32,240 nucleotides of DNA from an uncultured Tolumonas sp. GTDB taxonomy: Bacteria; Pseudomonadota; Gammaproteobacteria; Enterobacterales; Aeromonadaceae. Of the stretch, positions 25,118 through 32,240 are shown in pieces (position 1 is the first letter of the stretch; each line of letters starts with the position of its first letter). The translations under genes and the position numbers were made by a program. The DNA is taken from assembly GCA_937866945.1 (NCBI GenBank), contig CALMKU010000023.1, positions 1-32,240 on the forward strand, given 5' to 3'. Below the pieces are notes generated by a model, which was not told where the DNA came from, did no database searches, and saw nothing but the letters and a program-made list of their open reading frames with translations.

Positions 25118-26545
25118 TCAACGTTTTTTAGCTTTCGCGTTTGGCAGGTCAGTAATAGAACCTTCATACACTTCAGCCGCCAGTCCAACAGATTCGTGCA
25201 GCGTTGGGTGAGCATGAATAGTCAATGCGATATCTTCCGCATCAGCACCCATCTCAATAGCCAAACCGATTTCGCCCAACAGTTCACCACCGTTGGTACC
25301 GACAATCGCACCACCAATTACACGGTGAGTGGCTTTGTCGAAAATCAGTTTAGTCATACCATCAGCGCAGTCAGATGCGATTGCACGACCAGATGCCGCC
25401 CATGGGAACACCGCTGTTTCGTAGTTGATGCCCTTGGCTTTCGCTTCTTTCTCAGTCAAACCAACCCATGCAATTTCAGGTTCGGTATACGCGATAGAAG
25501 GAATAACTTTCGGATCAAAGTAGTGTTTCTTGCCAGCGATAACTTCAGCAGCCACATGACCTTCGTGCACACCTTTGTGTGCCAGCATTGGCTGACCCAC
25601 GATGTCACCGATCGCGAAAATGTGCGGCACGTTAGTACGCAGTTGTTTGTCGACTTCAATGAAGCCACGGTCAGTCACAACGATGCCCGCTTTCTCGGCA
25701 TCCAAGTTTTTACCATTCGGTACGCGACCTACTGCAACCAGCACGTTGTCGTAACGAACTGGTTCTACCGGTGCTTGTTTGCCTTCAAAAGAGACATACA
25801 GACCGTCTTTCTTCGCTTCAACCGCAGTTACTTTGGTTTCCAGCATCAGGTTGAATTTGTTTTCAACGCGTTTGGTGTAAACCTTCACCACGTCTTTGTC
25901 AGCGGCAGGAACCAGCTGATCAGCAAATTCTACGACGTCGATTTCCGCGCCCAAAGCAGAGTACACTGTACCCATTTCCAGACCGATGATACCGCCACCC
26001 AGCACCAGCAATTTACCTGGTACTTCTTTCAGTTCCAGCGCATCGGTAGAGTCCCAAACGCGTGGATCATTGTGTGGAATAAATGGTAGTTTAACTGGGC
26101 GAGAACCCGCTGCGATGATCGCGTTATCAAACTTGATGGTCGTCACAGAGCCATCAGCCGCAGTCACGTCAATGCTGTTCGGGCCAGTAAATTTAGCCAG
26201 ACCATTCACTACTGGCACTTTACGCTGTTTGGCCATACCAGCCAGACCGCCAGTCAGCTTGGTAACAACTTTTTCTTTCCACAGACGGATCTTATTGATG
26301 TCAGTTTGTGGTTCACCGAAAACGATGCCGTGCTCAGCCAGTGCTTTTGCTTCTTCGATCACTTTTGCTACGTGCAGCAGTGCTTTCGATGGGATACAAC
26401 CCACGTTCAAACACACACCACCCAGGGTACCGAAACGTTCAATCAGAACAGTGTCTAATCCCAGATCAGAAGAACGGAATGCAGCAGAATAACCAGCTGG
26501 GCCCGCACCAATCACCACAACCTGAGTTTTGATTTCATTACTCAT
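25118..26545 (-). CDS. lpd: Dihydrolipoyl dehydrogenase (E3)
   Basis: Lpd reoxidises dihydrolipoamide with FAD and NAD in the pyruvate and 2-oxoglutarate dehydrogenase complexes and the glycine cleavage system. The 475 residues fit the family. FAD binding is at VVVIGAGPAGYSAAFR (9-24), and the redox-active disulfide is Cys45/Cys50 in GGVCLNVGCIPSK. The NAD-binding LVLGGGIIGLEMG follows near 180, then FAIGDIVGQPMLAHKG, and the catalytic HAHPTLHESVG near 442-452. It is the last gene of the pdh operon, 76 bp after aceF. That gap holds a 9-bp hairpin, so lpd may be expressed partly on its own, as it must also serve other complexes. Confidence 0.98.
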   Translation of the reverse strand: MSNEIKTQVVVIGAGPAGYSAAFRSSDLGLDTVLIERFGTLGGVCLNVGCIPSKALLHVAKVIEEAKALAEHGIVFGEPQTDINKIRLWKEKVVTKLTGGLAGMAKQRKVPVVNGLAKFTGPNSIDVTAADGSVTTIKFDNAIIAAGSRPVKLPFIPHNDPRVWDSTDALELKEVPGKLLVLGGGIIGLEMGTVYSALGAEIDVVEFADQLVPAADKDVVKVYTKRVENKFNLMLETKVTAVEAKKDGLYVSFEGKQAPVEPVRYDNVLVAVGRVPNGKNLDAEKAGIVVTDRGFIEVDKQLRTNVPHIFAIGDIVGQPMLAHKGVHEGHVAAEVIAGKKHYFDPKVIPSIAYTEPEIAWVGLTEKEAKAKGINYETAVFPWAASGRAIASDCADGMTKLIFDKATHRVIGGAIVGTNGGELLGEIGLAIEMGADAEDIALTIHAHPTLHESVGLAAEVYEGSITDLPNAKAKKR

Positions 26546-26574
26546 TATGACCTCGATTTTCTATCTCAGTTGCT

Positions 26575-26608
26575 ACCGGAAACCCACTAAAGCTAGCACG
26601 TTTCCGGT
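26575..26608 (-). repeat. Inverted repeat (hairpin) between aceF and lpd
   Basis: ACCGGAAAC (26575-26583) and GTTTCCGGT (26600-26608) are perfect 9-bp complements with a 16-base loop, 13 bp after the aceF stop. No T-run follows, so a processing or stability role is more likely than termination. Confidence 0.6.
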
Positions 26609-26621
26609 GAGGCAGACAAAA

Positions 26622-28505
26622 TTACAGCACTAAACGACGAATGTCGGACAGCACACCAGTCAGTGTCGTAATGAAACGCGCACCATCAGCGCCATCGATG
26701 ACACGGTGGTCATAAGACAGTGCCAGTGGCAGAGTCAGTTGTGGTACGAACTCTTTACCGTTCCACTTCGGCTTCATATCTGATTTAGAGACACCCAGGA
26801 TCGCCACTTCTGGCGCATTCACGATTGGAGTGAACTGCGTGCCGCCGATACCACCCAAGCTAGAGATGGTGAAACAGCCGCCCTGCATGTCAGCACCGGT
26901 CAGTTTACCTGCACGGGCTTTCTTCGAGATTTCAGCCAGATCTTTCGACAGTTCATAGATGCCTTTCTTGTTCACATCGCGAACTACCGGTACAACCAGA
27001 CCGTTTGGCGTATCAACCGCCACACCGATGTGGATGTATTTTTTCATGATCAGCGTAGAACCGTCTTCTGACAGTGAACTGCAGAAACGTGGGTGTGCTT
27101 CCAGCGCTTTAGCAGCCGCTTTCAGGATGAACACCAGTGGTGTGATCTTGAAGCCCAGTTGCTGTTTGTCAGCAATGATATTTTGTTCTTTACGGAACGC
27201 TTCCAGCTCACCGATATCAGCTTCGTCGAACTGAGTAACATGCGGGATCATCACCCAGTTACGGTGCAGGTTCGGGCCAGAGATCTTCTGGATACGCGTC
27301 AACGGCACTTCTTCGATATCGCCAAATTTCGCGAAATCAACTTTTGGCCATGGCAGCACGCCCAGACCCGCGCCTGAACCACCAGCTGCAGGAGCAGAAG
27401 CCGCACGTTTCAGTGCTTCTTTCACATAGTTCTGCACGTCTTCTTTCTGGATACGACCTTTACGGCCAGATCCTTTGACGTTAGCCAGATTCACACCAAA
27501 TTCACGCGCCAGACGACGGATCGCCGGAGTCGCATGCACATAGGCTTCGCTGGCAACAAACTCGCCTTTCTCTTCCGCTTTCGCAGCCACAACCGGAGCA
27601 GGTGCAGCCGCCGCTTTGGCTGGTGCCGGAGCCGCAGCAACAGGAGCGGCAGTCGGAGCTGGCGCAGCGCCCGCCACTTCAAACTCCATGATCAGTGAAC
27701 CGGTTTTCACCTTGTCACCGACGGCAATTTTCAGCGCTTTAACTACACCGGCAAACGGTGCAGGCACTTCCATAGAGGCTTTATCGCCTTCCACGGTGAT
27801 CAGTGATTGATCAGCATCAACGCTGTCGCCCACTTTGACCAGAATTTCAGTTACAGCAACTTCGTCACCACCGATGTCTGGTACGTTCACTTCTTTGACA
27901 GCAGCAACAGCCGGTGCCGCCGCAACAGGGGCTGGCGCCGCTGCAACTGGCGCAGCAGGTGCTGCACCCGCGACTTCAAACACCATGATCAGTGAGCCGG
28001 TAGACACTTTGTCACCCAGCGCCACTTTGATCTCTTTCACCACACCCGCAAACGGTGCAGGCACTTCCATAGAGGCTTTGTCGCCTTCTACAGTCAGCAG
28101 TGATTGGTCAGCGTCAACGGTGTCGCCAACTTTAACCAAAATCTCAGTCACAGCCACTTCGTCACCGCCGATATCCGGCACGTTGACTTCCAACTGTGCG
28201 GCTGCCGCAGGAGCAGCAACTGGCGCGGCAGCTTGAGCCACATCAGGAGTCGGCGCAGCAGCAGCGGCTGCACCTTCAGCTTCGAATACCATGATCAGGG
28301 AACCGGTAGAAACCTTGTCACCTAATGCAATTTTGATCTCTTTAACGATACCCGCTTCTGGTGCAGGTACTTCCATAGAGGCTTTGTCGCCTTCTACAGT
28401 CAGCAGGGATTGGTCAGCTTCAACCTTGTCACCTACTTTGACCAGAATTTCGGTCACGGCAACTTCATCACCACCGATATCCGGCACAAAAATGTCTTTA
28501 GACAT
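26622..28505 (-). CDS. aceF: Dihydrolipoyllysine acetyltransferase (E2) with three lipoyl domains
   Basis: E2 is the core of the pyruvate dehydrogenase complex and passes the acetyl group from E1 to CoA. Its 627 residues contain three nearly identical lipoyl domains (about 3-76, 105-178 and 204-277), each with GDKAS; the lipoylated lysines should be 41, 143 and 242. Ala/Pro-rich linkers join them. The E1/E3-binding domain is at about 322-360 ([30 protein letters not shown]), and the catalytic acetyltransferase domain ends with [12 protein letters not shown] (His600). The start ATG 28505 lies 11 bp after the aceE stop. The repeated domains make this region prone to recombination. Confidence 0.98.
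   Translation of the reverse strand: MSKDIFVPDIGGDEVAVTEILVKVGDKVEADQSLLTVEGDKASMEVPAPEAGIVKEIKIALGDKVSTGSLIMVFEAEGAAAAAAPTPDVAQAAAPVAAPAAAAQLEVNVPDIGGDEVAVTEILVKVGDTVDADQSLLTVEGDKASMEVPAPFAGVVKEIKVALGDKVSTGSLIMVFEVAGAAPAAPVAAAPAPVAAAPAVAAVKEVNVPDIGGDEVAVTEILVKVGDSVDADQSLITVEGDKASMEVPAPFAGVVKALKIAVGDKVKTGSLIMEFEVAGAAPAPTAAPVAAAPAPAKAAAAPAPVVAAKAEEKGEFVASEAYVHATPAIRRLAREFGVNLANVKGSGRKGRIQKEDVQNYVKEALKRAASAPAAGGSGAGLGVLPWPKVDFAKFGDIEEVPLTRIQKISGPNLHRNWVMIPHVTQFDEADIGELEAFRKEQNIIADKQQLGFKITPLVFILKAAAKALEAHPRFCSSLSEDGSTLIMKKYIHIGVAVDTPNGLVVPVVRDVNKKGIYELSKDLAEISKKARAGKLTGADMQGGCFTISSLGGIGGTQFTPIVNAPEVAILGVSKSDMKPKWNGKEFVPQLTLPLALSYDHRVIDGADGARFITTLTGVLSDIRRLVL
27675..28499 (-). repeat. Three in-gene repeats coding the lipoyl domains of aceF
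   Basis: Three units of about 222 bp (28278-28499, 27972-28193 and 27675-27896) encode near-identical lipoyl domains; long runs of bases such as those coding [13 protein letters not shown] are almost the same in each. Ala/Pro-rich linkers of about 80 bp separate them. They arose by internal duplication and may be kept alike by gene conversion. Confidence 0.9.
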
Positions 28506-28516
28506 GAAATTTCCCC

Positions 28517-31192
28517 TTACGCGTACAGCGGATTCATCTTGTCAGCATCGATACCGAATTTCGCAATGGCTTCTGCCACCACTTTCTTCTCAACGGTACC
28601 TTGCTTAGCCAATTCAGTCAGTGCAGCTACAACGATGTAGGCTTCGTTCACTTCGAAGTGACGACGCAGGTTTTCGCGGCTGTCTGAACGACCGAAACCA
28701 TCTGTACCCAGAACACGATAGCTGCTGGCAGGCACGAAACTACGCACCTGATCAGCGTAAGACTTCATGTAGTCGGTGGCAGCAATCGCTGGTGCAGAGC
28801 CCATCACCTGAGCAATGTAAGGCACTTGCTGTTCGCCTTCAGGGTGCAGCATGTTGTAACGATCAGCATTCTGACCATCACGCGCCAGTTCATTGAAGCT
28901 GGTTACGCTGTACACATCAGAACCGATACCGTATTCGTCAGCCAGGATCTTACCGGCACGACGTACGTAGTTCAGAATAGAACCACAACCCATCAGCTGA
29001 ACCTGACCTTTCGCACCGGCGTTAGATTCCAGTTTGTAGATACCTTTACGGATACCTTCTTCAGCGCCAGCAGGCATTGCCGGGTGCTGATAGTTTTCGT
29101 TCAGGGTAGTGATGTAGTAGTAGATATTCTCTGGTTGGTCGCCGTACATACGACGCATACCGTCCTGAATAATGACTGCTACTTCATACACGAATGATGG
29201 GTCATAGCTCACGCAATTCGGGATGGTGCCAGCCAGAATATGGCTGTGACCGTCTTCGTGCTGCAGACCTTCACCGTTCAGTGTGGTACGGCCAGAGGTC
29301 GCGCCCAACAGGAAGCCACGTGCTTGCTGGTCGCCAGCCGCCCATGCCATGTCACCGATACGTTGGAAACCGAACATCGAATAGTAGATGTAGAACGGGA
29401 TCATCGGGCAATCGTTAGTGCTGTAAGAGGTCGCAGCCGCTAACCAGGAAGACATTGCACCCAGCTCGTTGATACCGTCTTGCAGGATCTGACCTTTCTG
29501 GTCTTCCTTATAGTAAGAGACGATCTCTTTATCTTGCGGGGTGTATTGCTGACCGTGCGGGCTATAGATACCGATCTGACGGAACAGACCTTCCATACCG
29601 AAAGTACGCGCTTCGTCAGCCAGAATTGGCACAATGCGCTGACCAACAGATTTGTCTTTCAGCAGCACGTTCAAGCTACGTACAAATGCCATGGTGGTTG
29701 ACACTTCACGCGCCTGTTCACCCAGCAATGCATCAAACGCTGACAGTGCTGGAATATCCAGTTTCACCGTAGTTTGTGGCTGACGGGTTGGCACATAACC
29801 TTTCAGTGCCTGACGGCGTTCGTGCAGGTATTTGTATTCTTCAGAGCCTTCTTCCAACGTCAGATATGGCAGATCGTCGATCTGTTCATCCGAAACTGGC
29901 ACAAAGAAACGATCACGCATGTGACGAACTGAATCCAGTTCCATCTTCTTAACCTGATGCGCAATGTTCTTACCTTCCGCCGCTTCACCCATGCCGTAAC
30001 CTTTAACGGTTTTCGCCAGGATCACGGTTGGTTTACCGTTGGCTTGTGTCGCTTTCTGGAACGCAGCAAACAGTTTAACTGGATCATGACCGCCACGTTT
30101 CAGCGCGAAGATCTGCTCATCAGTCCAATCAGCAACCAGTGCAGCAGTTTCTGGGTATTTACCAAAGAAGTATTTACGAACATAAGCACCATCTTTGGAT
30201 TTGAATGTCTGGTAATCACCATCCAGTGTTTCGTTCATCAGTTGGATCAGCTTGCCAGAAGTATCTTTCTGCAGCAGCTCATCCCACTTAGAACCCCACA
30301 GGGTTTTGATCACGTTCCAGCCAGCACCACCGAAGATACCTTCCAGTTCATTGATAACTTTACCGTTACCGATAACTGGGCCATCCAGACGTTGCAGGTT
30401 ACAGTTGATAACGAAGATCAGGTTATCCAACCCTTCACGCACTGCAACGGTGATAGCACCTTTAGATTCTGGCTCATCCATCTCACCGTCGCCCAGGAAA
30501 GCGTACACTTTCTGCTCAGAGCAATCTTTGATGCCACGGTTGGTCAGATATTTCAGGAAACGAGCCTGATAGATCGCACCGATTGGGCCTAAACCCATAG
30601 ACACGGTCGGGAACTGCCAGAACTCTGGCATCAGTTTTGGATGCGGATAAGAAGGGATACCTTTGCCATCCACTTCCTGACGGAAGTTATCCAGCTGATC
30701 AGCAGTCAGACGGCCTTCAACAAATGCACGGGCATATACGCCCGGAGAGATGTGACCTTGGAAGTAAACTAAATCGCCACCGTCTTTCTCGTTACGCGCA
30801 CGGAAGAAATGGTTGAAGCACACATCGTAAATAGTGGCAGAAGAGGCAAAAGAGGACATATGTCCGCCCAGATCCAAGCCTTTCTTCGATGCACGCAATA
30901 CGATCATCACTGCGTTCCAGCGAATAATCGCACGGATACGTTGTTCCAGATCCAGTTTACCCGGATAAGCTGGCTGATCGCTGGTAGCGATGGTGTTGAT
31001 GTAATCAGTAAGTACTGAACCACCAGCAGAGGCTGCAGCAGTTAAACCTGCTTTGCTCGCGGCTGATGATAGCTGATCCAAAATGTATTGAGCACGTTCC
31101 GGACCTTCTTCCCGCAGCAGAGAGTTCAGAGCAGCAAGCCACTCTTGAGTTTCTACCGGGTCCACATCATGTTTAAGGAGTTCAGACGACAT
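28517..31192 (-). CDS. aceE: Pyruvate dehydrogenase E1 component (homodimeric type)
   Basis: AceE decarboxylates pyruvate with thiamine diphosphate and acetylates the E2 lipoyl groups. The 891 residues fit the homodimeric E1 of gammaproteobacteria. It starts [51 protein letters not shown] carries the first active-site His. The ThDP/Mg motif is [12 protein letters not shown] with [17 protein letters not shown]. The C-terminal half has [11 protein letters not shown], and the end contains [30 protein letters not shown] 31192 has AGGA seven bases upstream. It follows pdhR by 44 bp with no terminator seen, so both are transcribed together from the PdhR-controlled promoter. Confidence 0.98.
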   Translation of the reverse strand: MSSELLKHDVDPVETQEWLAALNSLLREEGPERAQYILDQLSSAASKAGLTAAASAGGSVLTDYINTIATSDQPAYPGKLDLEQRIRAIIRWNAVMIVLRASKKGLDLGGHMSSFASSATIYDVCFNHFFRARNEKDGGDLVYFQGHISPGVYARAFVEGRLTADQLDNFRQEVDGKGIPSYPHPKLMPEFWQFPTVSMGLGPIGAIYQARFLKYLTNRGIKDCSEQKVYAFLGDGEMDEPESKGAITVAVREGLDNLIFVINCNLQRLDGPVIGNGKVINELEGIFGGAGWNVIKTLWGSKWDELLQKDTSGKLIQLMNETLDGDYQTFKSKDGAYVRKYFFGKYPETAALVADWTDEQIFALKRGGHDPVKLFAAFQKATQANGKPTVILAKTVKGYGMGEAAEGKNIAHQVKKMELDSVRHMRDRFFVPVSDEQIDDLPYLTLEEGSEEYKYLHERRQALKGYVPTRQPQTTVKLDIPALSAFDALLGEQAREVSTTMAFVRSLNVLLKDKSVGQRIVPILADEARTFGMEGLFRQIGIYSPHGQQYTPQDKEIVSYYKEDQKGQILQDGINELGAMSSWLAAATSYSTNDCPMIPFYIYYSMFGFQRIGDMAWAAGDQQARGFLLGATSGRTTLNGEGLQHEDGHSHILAGTIPNCVSYDPSFVYEVAVIIQDGMRRMYGDQPENIYYYITTLNENYQHPAMPAGAEEGIRKGIYKLESNAGAKGQVQLMGCGSILNYVRRAGKILADEYGIGSDVYSVTSFNELARDGQNADRYNMLHPEGEQQVPYIAQVMGSAPAIAATDYMKSYADQVRSFVPASSYRVLGTDGFGRSDSRENLRRHFEVNEAYIVVAALTELAKQGTVEKKVVAEAIAKFGIDADKMNPLYA

Positions 31193-31236
31193 GGCTGTTT
31201 CCTGTGTTTGTTGACGGCAATGAGTTGGTTGTAAGG

Positions 31237-31995
31237 CTATCCCTGATGGATCTGCCGCGAGGGGCGTTGTGCACGCTCATCCTCTCGCTGTATATCCAGC
31301 AGGGTATCCTCGATAAAAGCCAGATGCTCATGGCAAGCATCTCTGGCCTGTTCTGGGTGGCCCGCCAAGATCGCCGCGATCAATTCTGATCGGTGACGGC
31401 GGATCCGGTTAACCACCCCCGGACGCTGATTCAGTACTTCCAGATTTCCGAGAATGTTACGTTCCAGTAACTCCCGGATAGCGCGCATCAGATGCAACAG
31501 CACCACGTTGTGCGACGCTTCAGTCATGGCGAGATAAAAAGCAGAGACGGCTTTGGCTTCAGCGGCAACATTGCCGCCGGTCTGAGCCGCTTCGATATCG
31601 CTTTGTATCGTGCGCATTTGGGCAAAATCGTTTTCATCACCACGGAGTGCAGCGTAATAAGCAGCAACCCCTTCCAGCACATGACGAAATTCAAGCAGAT
31701 CAAATTGAGAACCAGGATGATTGGCTAATAACTCGAAAAATGGGTCAGACAAGCCACGGTTCAGTTCACTTTTGACATACGTACCACCACCCTGCCGGCG
31801 ATAGAGCAGCCCTTTGGCCTCTAACCGCTGGATCGCTTCGCGAAGAGAAGGGCGAGACACACCGAATTGCACCGCTAATTCGCGTTCCGGCAACAGTTTT
31901 TGTCCCGGTTGCAGGGTGCCATCGACAATCATCTGTTCCAGTTCGGCAACGATGCTGTCGGAGAGTTTCGGCGTGGCTGGTTTGTATTCAGTCAT
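31237..31995 (-). CDS. pdhR: Pyruvate dehydrogenase complex repressor PdhR
   Basis: PdhR is a GntR/FadR-family repressor that releases DNA on binding pyruvate and so adjusts the pdh operon to pyruvate supply. The 252-residue protein has the N-terminal winged helix (LQPGQKLLPERELAVQFGVSRPSLREAIQRLEAKGLLYRRQGGGTYV, in three runs at about 32-78). The C-terminal FCD effector domain includes LLEFRHVLEGVAAYYAALRG, ASHNVVLLHLMRAIRELL, and HRSELIAAILAGHPEQARDACHEHLAFI. ATG 31995 lacks a good ribosome-binding site. A PdhR box lies 16 bp upstream, so it represses itself together with aceEF-lpd. Confidence 0.97.
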   Translation of the reverse strand: MTEYKPATPKLSDSIVAELEQMIVDGTLQPGQKLLPERELAVQFGVSRPSLREAIQRLEAKGLLYRRQGGGTYVKSELNRGLSDPFFELLANHPGSQFDLLEFRHVLEGVAAYYAALRGDENDFAQMRTIQSDIEAAQTGGNVAAEAKAVSAFYLAMTEASHNVVLLHLMRAIRELLERNILGNLEVLNQRPGVVNRIRRHRSELIAAILAGHPEQARDACHEHLAFIEDTLLDIQREDERAQRPSRQIHQG

Positions 31996-32002
31996 GTGAA
32001 AT

Positions 32003-32031
32003 TTGTTAACTTGGTATTACCAATGTACTAT
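32003..32031 (+). promoter_or_regulatory. Possible divergent plus-strand promoter overlapping the PdhR box
   Basis: TTGTTA (32003-32008), a 17-bp spacer and TACTAT (32026-32031) form a promoter-like pair pointing to the right, each hexamer matching consensus at four of six positions. The PdhR box sits in its spacer. The gene it would serve lies beyond the window. Confidence 0.4.
32011..32023. promoter_or_regulatory. PdhR operator
   Basis: TTGGT-ATT-ACCAA is a perfect inverted repeat, matching the known PdhR box type (TTGGTnnnACCAA). It overlaps the -10 and start of the minus-strand pdhR promoter and lies inside the spacer of a possible plus-strand promoter. Confidence 0.85.
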
Positions 32032-32050
32032 TTGTTAAATAAATTAGCAA
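32022..32050 (-). promoter_or_regulatory. pdhR promoter
   Basis: On the minus strand TTGCTA (32045-32050), a 17-bp spacer and TACATT (32022-32027) form a moderate sigma-70 promoter (four of six matches each). The PdhR box directly overlaps its -10. TTGTTAA-type motifs at 32003, 32032 and (inverted) 32056 and 32140 could be ArcA sites, given that ArcA represses this operon in E. coli; that is inference. Confidence 0.6.
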
Positions 32051-32146
32051 AAGCATTAACAATTGTCCACGTAAGATCTGATTAAAATCAAAAAATGCGG
32101 CAATATTTCTGCCCCAAACAACGGAAAAATCACAAGGAGTTAACAA

Positions 32147-32161
32147 ATGAGTCATTTATAG
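32147..32161 (+). other. Mini-ORF of four codons with strong ribosome-binding site
   Basis: AAGGAG (32134-32139) is 7 bases before ATG, which opens Met-Ser-His-Leu and stops at TAG. A second start, ATG 32179 after GAGGA, stops after two codons (ATG-ACG-TAG), and ATG 32200 gives a five-codon ORF. No long plus-strand frame starts before the window ends. The mini-ORFs may be leader peptides or the remains of a broken gene. Confidence 0.3.
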
Positions 32162-32240
32162 CGAAAAGAAGAGGAAATATGACGTAGTAAGCAGCGGTTA
32201 TGTATACAAAGTGGTAACTTTAAAAAATCATGCCCATATT

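Noticed and set aside
25043..26089. 348-residue plus-strand ORF
   Set aside because: It is antisense to lpd, Phe/His-rich as expected for the complement of a coding strand, and has no recognisable domain.
27675..28499. Three repeats in aceF as a mobile or CRISPR-like repeat
   Set aside because: They are coding duplications of the lipoyl domain, in frame and conserved in protein sequence.
29957..30592. 211-residue plus-strand ORF
   Set aside because: It is antisense to aceE; composition is that of a shadow frame.

Overview
The window is chromosomal DNA of a gammaproteobacterium. AcnB, Mdh, PdhR, YacL, Mpl and the CysG/D/N/C proteins all look enterobacterial or Aeromonadales-like, and the argR-mdh divergent pair and the pdhR-aceE-aceF-lpd order are typical of this class. 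The gene set and the intergenic repeat suggest an Aeromonadales member close to Tolumonas; this is an inference from recalled family resemblance, not a database result. Almost every gene is housekeeping. I see no phage, transposase, CRISPR array, tRNA or rRNA.

Layout. 1-262: start of a chemoreceptor (minus, cut by the window edge). 433-2423: ubiX and mpl (minus). 2579-3112: ppa (plus), followed by a 32-residue single-helix membrane protein gene (minus, 3194-3292). 3445-7931: sulfate-assimilation and siroheme operon cysG-cysD-cysN-cysC (minus) with a promoter upstream of cysG. 8063-8416: a DUF1289 plus cysteine-rich CWC fusion (minus). 8519-9917: qmcA-nfeD SPFH pair (plus). 9993-11706: mdh and argR, divergent. 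11773-15464: Fur-type ferric iron ABC transporter fbpA-fbpB-fbpC (minus). 15676-16014: P-II protein gene with a sigma-54-like promoter. 16214-19485: yacL and acnB (minus). 19612-19809: small lipoprotein. 20069-20782: crcB/fluC plus DUF190 gene. 20929-21117: DUF2892 membrane protein behind a perfect 18-bp palindrome. 21291-21491: possible small membrane protein. 21555-23976: MocR-type regulator divergent from a 3-hydroxyisobutyrate-dehydrogenase-family gene. 24025-24930: RluA-family pseudouridine synthase. 25118-31995: pyruvate dehydrogenase operon pdhR-aceE-aceF-lpd. 31996-32240: PdhR operator region and the start of a plus-strand transcript.

How it fits together. The PDH complex, AcnB and Mdh belong to central carbon metabolism. 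CysG makes siroheme for sulfite reductase, while CysD/N/C activate sulfate to PAPS. Several promoters carry recognisable control sites: a PdhR box at pdhR, a Fur-like box at fbpA, and a -24/-12 element at the P-II gene.

The least ordinary content is a ~127-bp imperfectly palindromic, MITE-like repeat present in three copies (323-450, 16668-16794, 20780-20906). Two copies abut the 3' end of a gene in the same orientation and supply its stop codon. Other points worth checking are the 32-residue membrane ORF, mini-ORFs on the divergent transcript at pdhR, the palindrome before the DUF2892 gene, and a crcB leader that only partly resembles a fluoride riboswitch. I did not find a clearly new multi-gene system.
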